Positions 34,101 to 44,234 of a DNA stretch of 64,000 bases are shown here, piece by piece. The stretch spans positions 15,382,770 through 15,446,769 of the forward strand of contig CM119271.1 in the NCBI GenBank assembly GCA_051294375.1, written 5' to 3'. The notes under the pieces are model-generated. The model did no database searches. It was given only the letters and a program-made list of their open reading frames with translations, and was not told where the DNA came from. The position numbers and the translations under genes were made by a program. Source of the DNA: Paraspadella gotoi (taxonomy: Eukaryota; Chaetognatha). Numbering within the stretch: the stretch's first letter is position 1; every line of letters starts with the position of its first letter.

Positions 34101-36796
34101 TCTAGCAACCATGAAAAGGGTTCTGGGCTTGGAACCAGGCTTGAGTTTTTCCACGCCGAAAGCGGCGTTCCTAACTCTTCCAGCAGGGTAGGTACCGGGT
34201 TGGGATTGAACCCGGTACCTAGTGGTCATGAGCTGATGGGCTTACTCAATGAACCACCGGGTCACGACTGAATGTGTCATGCTTATATGCGGGGTGAACT
34301 TATACATTATACAATACAATATACAATATACAATGCCCGACTACTGATTTATCTATTGAATAAAAAGAAAATTTTAAAATTGGTTTCTTAATTTATATCC
34401 AGTTTTAATATCTTGTTTTATGAAGTATCATTCAAAATTATTTTCTCATGAAATCGAATCTAACGTTTCAACATGATTTATTTCAAAGAATTGAATGAAT
34501 GCGCAATCAAACCATGTAACAAAGGGATTTGCTATCGAAAACCATCGGGTTACTTTTGCGATTGTGGAGAAAGGTTCGGAGGAAAAAACTGCGGTAAGAG
34601 GCCTGACTTTAACCTGATCGAGTTAAAAACGGAATTTAATAATTAACAATCATATTCATAACATTTATCGTTATCTTATTTATCATGAGAAAGTAAATTA
34701 TTATTCTTGGAAAAAATCGACATCCGTTCACCAATTTGTAAAAAAAAATTTCTATTTCAGGAAACTTGTTAATGATGTTTTTTGACGCCTCCTTTTTTAT
34801 CTCCCTGTTCCCATCCCTTTTTGTACCCACTGGCAGAGCAACCAAACATTTCTTCTCTTACTCGCGTACATGGTAGCTTCGTTTGGGGTTCCGACACATC
34901 AAAACTCACTGACGGAAAAATCAACACCTGTTTGACTCTGGAGCCTGATAGACAGATGGAAGTCACTTTAAACAGAAATTTTATGGGTTGGTTTTCATTG
35001 TTTGTTGTTACCTTTTTTGATCGACTCTTTAAGTATTGATCTTTTTTTTTTTTTTTTAGGAATAACAGTCTTTGTGTTTCAATAACGAATTTTTATTGAC
35101 AATCTTTTGTCGGACATGTTTCGACTTCATAAAGACGCTAATCAAGACTAAATAAGAGTCGAAACATGTCCGACTAAAGATTGTCAATAAAAATTCGTTA
35201 TTGAAACACAAAAACTGTTATTCCTAAAATTTCTAAACATAACGAAAAGAAAGGAAAATATTAATAGGTTTTTATCATAAAATGTGGGAGTATTGAATCT
35301 GCGACACGTTGAAGTTTCATCAGTACTATTCATTGATAAAGGCATCAGCGCAGCATTTAGTACTGTGGAAAAGGCGCTAAGTATATCCGCAACTTAATAC
35401 CCCTCTAACAGACATAGAATGGGTTGTATAACCAAGCAATGGGGGTTTCCCACACCCCAAGGGGCCCAAAGTGGTTTAAGACTGTCCTCACGCTTCTGGT
35501 AAGTCAGGGACAGAGTTGGGCTGCACCCAATGAGCCACCGGGCAAAAATGAGAAAAGGTAACCCTCGGCAAAGCCTGGTACAGTACGAGGATTCAGGTTA
35601 TTATAGCCGACAGTAGAGTTTAATTCAGACAGAGGAGGATGAGGAAATACCAGTTTTTCCCACAGTTGCTTCAGGCTAAACTGTTACATCTTAAATAAAC
35701 TCACTAATAAATATTCCTAACCCACTACCCTTACAGTAAAAACCGTCATTGTGGACATCAAAAATGTTCAAGTGCCAAGCATCAATCTCTTCAAAGACAA
35801 GCTTTACATGGGGTCAGACGCAACCGTTTACTCTTGATAATGAATATGCTTACAATTTGAATATCTATATGTCTACCATAATTTTTAACGCATAAGCTTT
35901 AATTTGGAACCCCTCCCAACTTTCTACAATTTTTCGTAATTGAATTATTAATAAAAATGATATTTTTTATTAAAAGAAGATTAATCAATTAGTATTCCCA
36001 AATAAATTATTTCTTAAAAATATAGATACAAATATGTTCTCAAATTGTAATGAAAAATAAATAATAAATACTATTTTTTATAAAAAAATATATGTTTAAT
36101 TAAAACAAATCTGGGAGAGGTCTCAAATTAAAGCTTATGCTTTGTAAATAATGATAGACATATAGATAGTCAAATTGTAAGCATATTCACTAAAACTACT
36201 AAATTATTTTTATAAAAAATTTAAAAAAACTTAAATTAGCATTTAAAAAAAATCCTGCCTTGATCGTATTTTTCTGACCTACCACATTAAGAGTCTTATG
36301 GGTATGCTATAAGATTTTATAGGTTTCAGAGATGGCACTTTTTTTGTTTCTTTAACATCCTTTATGCCATGACGTACGTCTTTTATTGACTTTTTCTTGC
36401 TTTATAATATGAATAGACAAATTAGACATCGCCTTAATCATAAATGGGAATATAGCATTCTTAAAAACATTTAAATATATGATTTTTAGAAATTTAATAT
36501 AAACTAACTTACTATGCATTTATATAGTAAATAAAATATAAATTACAATAATTATAACCACTGATTATTAATTTTAATCAAGAGGATAATCTCAAAATAT
36601 AAACCACACAATGATTGCGTCTGAACTCCCACATTCCAGTGAGTGCAAAGAATTGTCTTCATCGACAGTGACCGAGAGAGTCTTCCAATGCGATCTGGAG
36701 GCCGACGTGATTGAGATAAATCTCGAAGAATTCCCTGATTCTCCTGATCAAGAGAAGATTTGCGAAATTAGAATTTTTACTCATATCTTTTCATAG
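28084..36796 (+). CDS. MACPF gene 2: tandem paralogue of gene 1 (9 exons)
   Basis: Exons: 28084-28156, 28521-31086, 31265-31665, 32171-32284, 33708-33827, 34489-34593, 34837-34986, 35737-35812 and 36640-36796. The model gives 1253 residues ending at TAG 36794-36796. Domain order copies gene 1: signal peptide, MACPF (WGTH at 388-391), beta-rich region, furin-like Cys-rich exon, three EGF exons, three exons for an FTP-like lectin domain. Only exon 8 differs clearly: 76 bases against 135, with a weak phase 2 donor (GTCAGA), next to a repeat that begins about 25 bases later. If that donor is not used, the protein ends at TGA 35835 without the last Cys-containing strand. Likely a secreted membrane-active protein; its target and role are not visible. 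Confidence 0.85.
28521..31086 (+). CDS. MACPF gene 2 exon 2: MACPF domain and beta-rich region
   Basis: A 2566-base open exon, collinear with gene 1 exon 2 and closely similar over most of its length. It has the Gly-rich hydrophobic stretch, WGTH, AKFGGE, and the aromatic C-terminal part. Divergence is concentrated in the linker after the signal peptide and in a Gln/Ala-rich insert after the LGLGG segment. The acceptor after TTCACTAAAG gives phase 1; the donor GTAAAA at 31087 gives phase 2. Confidence 0.88.
31265..31665 (+). CDS. MACPF gene 2 exon 3: furin-like Cys-rich segment
   Basis: 401 bases, phase 2 to 1, starting with the conserved block IDYGKAPEEKEVGVVQAS and continuing into a Cys-rich repeat (CHKECNGC then CQSC). 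Donor GTAAAG at 31666. Confidence 0.85.
31667..32170. other. MACPF gene 2 intron 3
   Basis: AT-rich; nothing recognised. Introns 1 (28157-28520) and 2 (31087-31264) are likewise plain. Confidence 0.5.
32171..32284 (+). CDS. MACPF gene 2 exon 4: EGF-like module 1 (calcium-binding type)
   Basis: 114-base phase 1-1 exon starting DVDEC with six Cys in EGF spacing, the counterpart of gene 1 exon 4. Donor GTAAGA. Confidence 0.9.
32300..33120. repeat. repeats in MACPF gene 2 intron 4
   Basis: Includes the AAGCAAAAAATGTCGGATCTGCC repeat (32375-32440) and AT-rich sequence with a 68-codon ORF of no clear character. Confidence 0.45.
33120..33610 (+). repeat. dispersed element with GACAGACGGA tail, second copy
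   Basis: Same block order as 12470-12930, but in a different intron, so it is an independent insertion and not shared by descent of the two genes. Confidence 0.6.
33708..33827 (+). CDS. MACPF gene 2 exon 5: EGF-like module 2
   Basis: 120-base phase 1-1 exon with six Cys and the PCQNGGVC segment. It is two codons longer than its gene 1 counterpart. Acceptor after a T-rich tract ending GACAG, donor GTAAGT. Confidence 0.9.
33860..34275 (-). repeat. tRNA-derived SINE in MACPF gene 2 intron 5
   Basis: The minus strand begins with a tRNA-like head (GTGACCCGGTGGTTCATTGA..) and has a B box GGGTTCAATCCC (complement of 34202-34213). A nearly identical copy lies at 38160-38540. Confidence 0.65.
34489..34593 (+). 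CDS. MACPF gene 2 exon 6: EGF-like module 3
   Basis: 105-base phase 1-1 exon starting LNEC with six Cys in EGF spacing. Donor GTAAGA at 34594. Too short to stand out as an ORF; found by comparison with gene 1. Confidence 0.88.
34837..34986 (+). CDS. MACPF gene 2 exon 7: galactose-binding-like (FTP) domain, first part
   Basis: 150 bases, phase 1-1, acceptor after CCCACTGGCAG. The segment KLTDGKINTC fits the conserved xxDG...TC start of fucolectin-like domains. Donor GTTGGT. Confidence 0.65.
35058..35228. repeat. near-perfect hairpin element in MACPF gene 2 intron 7
   Basis: Arms of about 70 bases (AGGAATAACAG..GTTTCAATAACGAATTTTTATTGACAATC and its complement) surround a 30-base loop. The right side reads AAGACTAAATAAGAGTCGAAACATGTCC. 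Confidence 0.85.
35230..35700. repeat. diverged SINE-like sequence in MACPF gene 2 intron 7
   Basis: 35385-35560 contains GGGTTGTATAACC, GAGTTGGGCTGCACCC and GAGCCACCGGGC, a diverged version of the 33860-34275 SINE. Confidence 0.4.
35737..35812 (+). CDS. MACPF gene 2 exon 8: lectin domain, shortened
   Basis: Acceptor CCCTTACAG ends at 35736. The open frame continues to TGA at 35835-35837. Exon 9 needs a phase 2 donor, and GG|GTCAGA at 35813 is the only fit I see, so the end is uncertain. About 59 bases present in gene 1 exon 8 have no counterpart, and repeat sequence begins near 35838. Confidence 0.5.
35838..36370. mobile_element. 5'-truncated relative of the 17757-20640 TIR element
   Basis: ACCTACCACATTA, TCTTATGGGTA, GGTTTCAGAGATGGCACTTTT and CATCCT..GCC in order match 20535-20638. 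The inner AAGCATAAGCTTTAATTT inverted pair is also present. The outer left end is missing. Confidence 0.65.
36640..36796 (+). CDS. MACPF gene 2 exon 9: lectin domain C-terminus
   Basis: Acceptor ACATTCCAG ends at 36639 (phase 2). The 51-residue end contains three Cys and finishes with ICEIRIF, matching the terminal LCEVEV-type strand of FTP lectin domains. Stop TAG at 36794. Confidence 0.6.
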
Positions 36797-36829
36797 GAGG
36801 AAAAAGAAATATATATATATGTATATATA

Positions 36830-37680
36830 TATATAGAAATATACCTTTCTGGAACGAAAAAAACCTGAAAGCTTCTTGTCAGGACAAGTTTTTTTTTTAA
36901 ATAACGTTGAGATTGGTTTTGATAAAATTTGATAACTTTTGTACCAATTTTACAAAATGTAGACTCAATTCAAACATCTATTTGTCGATCGATATCATTA
37001 AACTGCGAGCTTTAATTTAAGACCACTCCCAACTTTCTCCGACTTTTGGTAAAAAAAAACATTATTTTTCCTTAAAAAGAGTAATTAAATGGTGATAATA
37101 TAGTCACTATTAGTCAGGCTTTTATCTAAAAAAATAAAGATGCAAACAAGTTCTGTAAACAGTCTTCTTCAAATTCTGGGTTTTTTCTTTTTACTTTTAG
37201 TAGTCAAATTTTTTAAATTTCACATCACTCTACTAGAGAGTCCATTTTCTGTACCCTGTACCTACAAACAATTAGACTACGGTAATTGTTTATATAAAAA
37301 GTTTCAATGGTTTTAGGTTTTTAGAATACTTTTGATAATTACATTCATATGACCTGGGCTCCTACAAAAAAACTGGTTTGAATTACGAATATTTTATGAC
37401 GATATTTATAAAAAATTTAACTGCACTGTTCTTCATTCTAAAAATATACTGTTATAATGTTTAAAAAAATGTGTCTTATTTTTTATTTTACCCAATTTTT
37501 GTTTCAAGAATTTCAGATTATATTAAAATCAGTATTATTCTCAATTAATAAAATTAATATACGTCGGATTTGGTCTCGGATTACGTAATAGGTATGATCT
37601 AGGCACATATTGTATTATTATAATTATATATGAAATTGATACAATCAATATAAAAAAATTATCCATTCATTCAATAAATA
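36830..37680. other. AT-rich sequence downstream of MACPF gene 2
   Basis: TA microsatellite at 36809-36835, and a further GAGCTTTAATTTAAGACCACTCCCAAC repeat fragment near 37005. No gene seen. Confidence 0.45.
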
Positions 37681-37861
37681 AGCTATCTTGTCTCTGACTT
37701 TGGAATTTGGAAATTAGAATTTAGAATAAAAGATTTGGCATTCGCCTTAAACTTCGCCCCTTCCCTCTTCAAAATGAACACAAGAACTCTTCCATTGACC
37801 CATACCTCATCCACCGACCCATTTTCCTCACCTTTAGTGACCTCTGACCCCACGACCGATA

Positions 37862-37863
<2 letters not shown>

Positions 37864-37902
<39 letters not shown>
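37864..37902. repeat. (CT)n microsatellite
   Basis: About 19 CT units within sequence (37790-38020) that resembles the 22290-22910 part of the tandem duplication (ACCTCTGACCCC, GACGACGACG, GGTCAGGATTTTT..ACGTC). Confidence 0.85.
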
Positions 37903-37904
<2 letters not shown>

Positions 37905-38020
37905 GACGGGGAAAAAGAAAAAGATGACGACGACGACTGTCCGACACGCGTCTCGAATCAACAACAGACCGACATATCGACAAACAGACCAGCGTCGGTC
38001 AGGATTTTTCACGTCAAGGA

Positions 38021-38692
38021 AAAGAGGAGTCAAAAGGGAGAAGAAAGAGCAGACGGTCTGAAAAAGAAAGTTCTTGCCAAACATTCTTTGAATCATTATG
38101 AAACTTGGTTGGGAAACCAGGTACTCTGGGAGTGAATAAACTACACTGTGTGGGAGTCTTGATTAAAACCATTGTAATTTCTTCTGGTCCAACTTTAGAG
38201 GGATAGGTCTTTTAAATTTAATACTAAATATTATTCCAATCTATTGATGAGGATGTAAACGAGACTAAAAGTCAAGATTGAAAGCTTTCTGGCTTCTCCT
38301 ATGTTACTGTCTCATAGCAGTACTAACTAAACAAAGTCTATCCAAAGACAGGTGACAAGATTTGTGGATAAGGCGTTAAGCCGGGCTAAAGAGTGCTATC
38401 CGCAACTTCTTTAACCGCCTCTAGCAACCATGAAACGGGTCCTGGGCTTGGATCCAGGCTTGAGGTTTTCCACGCCAAAAGCGGCGGTCCTAACGCTTCC
38501 TGCAGGGTATGTACCGGGTTGGGATTGAACCCGGTACCCGGTAAAGAGGAGTCAAAAGGGAGAAGAAAGAGCAGACGGTCTTGAAAAAGAAAGTTCTTGC
38601 CAAACATTCTTTGAATCATTATGAAACTTGGTTGGGAACCAGGTACTCTGGGAGTGAATAAACTACACTGTGTGAGAGTCTTGATTAAAAGC
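38021..38692. repeat. SINE (38160-38540, - strand) flanked by a 140-base direct duplication
   Basis: The sequence 38021-38160 (AAGAGGAGTCAAAAGGGAGA .. GAGTCTTGATTAAAA) is repeated at 38543-38692. Between the copies lies a SINE nearly identical to 33860-34275. The duplication is far longer than a normal SINE target-site duplication. Confidence 0.75.
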
Positions 38693-38719
38693 TTGCGGAG
38701 GTCCCGCTTTGTTAATATA

Positions 38720-39105
38720 TTGTAAGAAGGTCTAGATTATTTATATATCGGTTCGTAAACATTCAGAAGTAATATATCATCAAATTTTTTAATACATACG
38801 TATCAACGCAGTGGTTAAAGGAACAAAAACCATCATTTGTAACTTAGTTTTCTCATTAAAATTTAAATTCAAAAAATGATATTTACAATAACACATAATG
38901 CTTGTAATTTTTAATTAAAGTAATCTCATTTATCATATTTACCATACCGACAACATATGACGTAGAATTAATACATCCCTTGTTTAATCAAATTTTCCGA
39001 GCACGTATTATTTCCTGACGCAAGATATGACACAATTTATGACATAATTTATGACACACTTGCGTGATCGGACTCGATCGTTATTTACGTCGTCCACAGT
39101 GTTTT

Positions 39106-39110
<5 letters not shown>
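38720..39110. other. AT-rich intergenic, nothing seen
   Basis: Short repeated TATGACACAATTTATGACATAA near 39030. Confidence 0.4.

Positions 39111-39160
<50 letters not shown>
39111..39160. repeat. (CT)n microsatellite
   Basis: About 24 CT units; further pyrimidine-rich sequence at 39380-39500. Confidence 0.93.
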
Positions 39161-39649
39161 CTCACGTTCGGCCATATCGTGACTTGGCCATAATTCAAAG
39201 ACCCCGGTGACCGATTCCGTTTCCACCCCTCCACCCCCTTTTCAGTCGCCACCATCACTCCTATCATTTCTACAAACTTTTTTTTTCAACACCTCCCTAT
39301 TTTTCACATCAAACTGCATATATATATTTACTAATTATACAAACCATTTTGATACATAAATTTCCTCATAATCCAAACTTCCTCTCCCTTTCCCGTCTCC
39401 CTCTCTAGCTGTTCTTTAACCCTTCTATGATTCCTCCCTCTCTCCCTCTCTATCTACTCTTTCCCTCCTTTCCTCTTCCTCCTCCTCCTCCTCTTCCTCA
39501 TCTCAATCCCATTCATAACTGTGAACTTGATTGGAAAAATGTTCTGCGCCAAGAAAAAGGAAACGGTCAAGTCAACTCGCTTCGGTGGGGTGTGGAAGGG
39601 GCGGCCGTTGTGAGGGGAATGGAAGGTGTCTGAGGTTTTAAGGAAAGAA

Positions 39650-41340
39650 AAAAAAATAGGAAAGGCCAATTTCAATGTGTTGCGCCGCTTTTAATTTATT
39701 CCACGTAGTATTTTTAATATATTTTTTTTATAATCGCATGATTACATAAGTGTAACATATATATAATATATAATAAGAATTATCTGATGGTTATAAAAAG
39801 TAACCAGGTATTATATAAACTATACTGCATTAACTTTTTAAGTTATAAAATAAATGCACGAAAAGAATTAAATGATTCCTCATTTTTCTAACAAGTATAA
39901 ACTAAAAAAAAAAAACAACTAAAATTACTTTAAAATTTAAATAAAACTTAATTAATATACATACCAATATATCAACAGATGGACAGACAGACCTAACGAA
40001 AAGAAATCTCAGCAATCTCGACACAACTAATCTGGCCAATGTGGGGGGAGGGATTTTTTTATGGTGCTCGACGTTCTATATGGGCTTCTCTTATTCAGTG
40101 ATTGTGATTTAGGTTTCGCTGAGTTCATCACAGAAGCAAATGGGATTGTGGGTTGGTCGGGGTTTTTTTTTCGAGGGATAGAAAGGGGTCAGGGGATGGA
40201 TAGTGGTCAAGGATAGGTGTAGTTGCAGGGAGGTCTGGTCAGGGGGACGAAAAAAGATTTGGTCGTTTGTGGTTGCGTCTATTTTGGCTGCGAAATGCGC
40301 AATGCGCATGCGCAAAGGGGAAAGGAATTTCGAGCAAAGGTTATATCTTACGTCGCTAAATATTAAACACTTTTATTTAGTTATAAATTAATCAATTCGC
40401 GATCTACTTATTAACAAAGTAGTACGAATCAGTAAAGATAGAGAATAAAAAATCTTTAAATTTAAACCTTTTTTTCCCCTTTTTTTCCCTTTTTTAATGT
40501 GGGGATTCTGAGCCAAGTTTCGTGAAAAAACCCCAAGCATCGGAATAAGTCACAAGTTAGAAGCGAATTAGATTCACTGTGGAATCTTCACTTCAAGGTA
40601 GTTTGTGAATTTTCAACTAATTTTAAAAATTTTCATTATCTGTGATTTATAAGAATAACCGACTTTGCTTTCATAAGTTTTGTAAATACGTAAATACGTA
40701 AATACGTGACATTGGTAAAACCTGCGTACAAATTAAACAATATACAATTATTATACATGCGCTAAATAAATAAACTATCTTCCCTCAGTGCCTCTTACTA
40801 CATATTTATTAACAATCTAGACTTTCTCACAGTCGAGTGCAACTGTTTCGATTGGATAACCGGTCAATTCTCAGAAGTTCGAGATTGTGGAGTACAATCG
40901 TATTATTATCCAAATACATTGATTTGTACAATTTATATTTATTTACAACCACTTCACGATTTTTTTCAAAGATTATTTTCCCCCCCTTTTCTTCGATTCC
41001 ACTGTGATTTTTCACCGAATCTCACGCCGCAAGAAAAAAAAAGTGAGAAAATCCACGAAATCTTCACTCGACCGATAATCGCGCACAAGAGATAATCTCT
41101 CCTCCCCTTTTTATCTCTCTCTTTCTTCTCCGCCCCCCTTTCCTCCTCCCTATATCTCCACCCATTCTCGAAACCACCTCTGTCCCCCAGCCCCTGTTCT
41201 ACCCAAAGATTTCCAAAGATTTTTTCATTGTTTCCAAAAAAGAAAAGGTTAGACTTTTACTTTTTTTGTCTTTTCAACTCTTTTTAGAATTTTTTTTTAG
41301 ATTTGATTCTAAGGTCACAAACTAATCACCTTTCTGGCTT
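39650..41340. other. intergenic, no gene supported
   Basis: AT-rich with a small GC-richer patch at 40100-40330 (GCGCAATGCGCATGCGC). The short ORFs here show no domain. Confidence 0.4.
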
Positions 41341-41426
41341 TACTAACTATTTATCTATAAAATCGGTACAACCAATTATCCATTTATTCAATAAATAAAC
41401 TCGCTTGCCACTGACTTTGGACAGGC

Positions 41427-41497
41427 TAAGGTGGTTTTAGGCCTACATCACTCTATGTATAATATACATAGAGTGATGTAGGCCTAAAACCACCTTA
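41427..41497. repeat. perfect hairpin, head-to-head copy of a dispersed repeat end
   Basis: AAGGTGGTTTTAGGCCTACATCACTCTATGTATA is followed at once by its complement ending CACCTT. This is the 3' end of the AATTGGTACAACCAAT repeat joined to itself in inverse. Confidence 0.9.
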
Positions 41498-41799
41498 CAT
41501 TGTATATTTAAATTTTTTTGAAAAATTGTTAGTCTAACAGCAATATAAATTTTTAAAAGGCCTTGAATTTTCATTAATCCATCACAAAGTAATACAAATA
41601 TGCGAGAAAAGAAGTATGTCATAATTAACTTTTCTTATAATTAAATTTTCAAATCTAGTGACATTTGACAACATTAACAATGTCAGAGCTTTACCTTCCT
41701 TTCCCTTATTTTCTACCTCTCCACAACAATCACAATCAACGCCGTCAAGTTTTGCCATTCGATGCCACACGATGCAATCCATAATCATAAAAGTGAGAT

Positions 41800-42130
41800 T
41801 ATTCGAGACGGCGTCGCGACTTCCGACGCCCATGGGCGCCGCCTCCGCCGCCTCCGCCGCCTCCGCCGCCCCTAATGAAACGAGGACGACACGGCGCCGT
41901 GCAGGGAGGAGGAAGAGGAGGAGCGGCGTTAAACACGCCTCAGCGGCGGCGCGGCGGGAGGGAGAGAGGAAGGAAGGAGAGGAGGGTGACGGCGTTTCGC
42001 AGCGGGGGGGGAGAAGAAGGGCGGAGGGGGGCCACGCCTCGTCGAACTCCCTCGATGAGACGCACTTGACTTTTGAATGGCCCATCGTCATTCTTCCTCT
42101 TCCTCTTCCTCCTCCCCCGAGGCGGGAAAA
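41800..42130. other. GC-rich island with (GCCTCC)n core
   Basis: Sharp rise in GC with CpG, a CCATGGGCGCC motif at 41829 and GCCGCCTCC repeats. Both strands are open over 169-216 codons, as expected of a GC-rich, stop-poor tract. It could be a promoter with a first exon; neither strand gives a convincing protein. Confidence 0.35.
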
Positions 42131-42173
42131 TCTAAATCCAAATTTTATCGCTTTGAAATTAGCGGGAGAAAAT

Positions 42174-42177
<4 letters not shown>

Positions 42178-42222
<45 letters not shown>
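42178..42222. repeat. (GA)n microsatellite
   Basis: About 21 GA units. Confidence 0.93.
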
Positions 42223-42226
<4 letters not shown>

Positions 42227-42544
42227 AGAGACGTTAAAAATTAAATGTCTCTCCTTTTCATGCGTCAGCTTTGACCCTTTTTTTAGTTTAAAATGTCAAT
42301 CTTTGTAATTAATATTACATCTAATATTTCATTTTTATCTAATACTATATTCAACTAAATCCGATTGTCTATCTATTCATCTGTATAGATTTAGATCAAG
42401 CTATTTTTGTATGAATTGACCAATCCATGTGTCTATCTATTTTTCCATCTATCTTGTCTGTCTCCAAATCTAAGACCTCTGCTTAAATCAGGTGGCGAAA
42501 ATGAGGACCTCTGGCGCGGCGCTGGGACGATGCCCCTAGACGTT

Positions 42545-42553
42545 CTTCTCTCT

Positions 42554-42609
<56 letters not shown>

Positions 42610-42632
42610 CCTCTCTCTCTCTCTCTCACTTG
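42545..42632. repeat. (CT)n tracts
   Basis: CT runs interrupted by TTCT. Confidence 0.9.
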
Positions 42633-42689
42633 GTCTCCCGCTGTAAATGACAGAGCGACGAAGAGGTTCACTTGACTCGAAAGCGTGGG

Positions 42690-42785
42690 CGGCAGCGGCG
42701 TTGGGGCGGCGGCAGCGGCGTTGGGCGGCGGCAGCGGCGTTGGGGCGGCGGCAGCGACGGCAGCGGCGGCCGCTGCGGCGGCAAA
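42690..42785. repeat. GC-rich minisatellite
   Basis: Four copies of a 21-22-base unit like GGCGGCGGCAGCGGCGTTGGG, running into GGC/GCN repeats. Confidence 0.85.
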
Positions 42786-43156
42786 TGATGCTTCTTTATC
42801 ATGATTTCGACTAATTTCGCAAGTGACATGTCGACATCGGCTGGCTTTTGTTAACTGATTGACATAAATTTGTTATTTGAATCATTAGTTTTTTCTTACA
42901 GTAAAGATTTACAAGAACCAAAAAAAAAAACAACAACAACAACAACAATCTCTGCTCTGATCGCACCACCTCTTTGCCCTAAGCGCTTACCACTTTAAAA
43001 ACAGAAATAATTTAAGGTGTTAACTATATATTATTTAAAAGTTAATACCGTATCTATTATTTCAAGTCCTTTAGAGGCTTGATTCGATCCTTCTAAACTT
43101 AAAAATAGTGATTGATACTGTAGTAGGTATATATATTTATTTTATTTATCTATTTA

Positions 43157-43257
43157 GAAAATATTTTCATGGCCATCTTCGAAGTCGATGTCATCTTCAT
43201 CCTCCTCTTCCTCCTCCTCCTCCTCCTCTTCCTTCTCCCTCATCATCTCCACAGGAG
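43157..43257 (-). CDS. possible terminal exon with acidic tail, doubtful
   Basis: On the minus strand a strong pyrimidine tract ends in CCTCAG. An open segment follows with SPPPVEMM, a run of about ten Glu and an Asp-rich end, then TAA. The composition could equally come from a GGA repeat, and no upstream exon was found. Confidence 0.22.
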
Positions 43258-43639
43258 GAGGGGAACCGCTGAGGCCCAGGGGGATCGTTGCGGGCAAGGG
43301 GGGGGAGAAGGGGAAGAGGAAGAGGAAGAAGAAAGAGAGATGAACGATGTCACGGTCGCGAGCGTCTTGGAATGAGGACGACGGAGACGACGACGACGAC
43401 GACGACGATAACAAAAATTATACCTTCGCTGCTTCACTTTCCATTTTGACAGATTCGACTTTAGGGTCAGAAATTGTCACACGGAGTCAAATTTTTTATC
43501 ATAAGAGGTTTTCTGGTTAAAAAGATTAAATAGGAGAGAAGGAGAGTAGATGTAAAATGTATGTATTTTTGTCCCTCATGGTCCCATTCCCTTTATTTTC
43601 TTATGTCTGGTTTAAAGGGACAAAATTACATACATTTTA

Positions 43640-43658
43640 CATCTACTAAGGAGAGAGA

Positions 43659-43700
<42 letters not shown>
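43640..43700. repeat. (GA)n microsatellite with short inverted flank
   Basis: GAGAGA tract. TGTAAAATGTATGTA (43549) and its complement TACATACATTTTACA (43628) flank a 65-base loop just before it. Confidence 0.75.
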
Positions 43701-43701
<1 letters not shown>

Positions 43702-44234
43702 AAGGAGAAAAAAAGAGGAATTGATCCCCCCAAAAAGATAAAAGACAAAACTATTTACTGTTTACTGTTTCACTCTTCACTTTTCGTCAACGAATTATTA
43801 ACTCATTTTTTTCCCCGAACACCATTTTTGTAATCACTGACCCAAAAATTATAAAAAACAGACATTGATGACAAAAGACGAAAACCCATCCGTTGCACAG
43901 ATAAAAGTCACTTAAGAATTACGTAAAAAATACAGTATTAAAGTTTGACAGATCTGTACTGTAGCTTGATGTAACATAATGTACGTCTTTAACGTAGAGT
44001 ACGTAGATATTGCTTACAATGATGTACGTAAATAGAATAATCACGATAGATAACAGGAATTAGAAATTGTTTAATAATGACCCAACAAAATTACATAATT
44101 CTTAACAAAGAGAGCTAGTAATGCCGTGGCAGATCGCTACTGTTTGACACGGAAGAGAAAAGGACATATGTTTTGACCCACCAAAAGGTTTGAGAACTAA
44201 AATAGTAACCGATCGGGATATTTGGTCACTCCAA

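Noticed and set aside
37683-38096. 137-codon minus-strand ORF
   Set aside because: It contains the GA-repeat translation and repeat-derived sequence shared with 38386-38619.
41582-42308. Overlapping ORFs of 169 and 216 codons on opposite strands
   Set aside because: Both are products of a GC-rich, stop-poor tract with GCC and GA repeats; neither has a plausible domain, so I list only the island.
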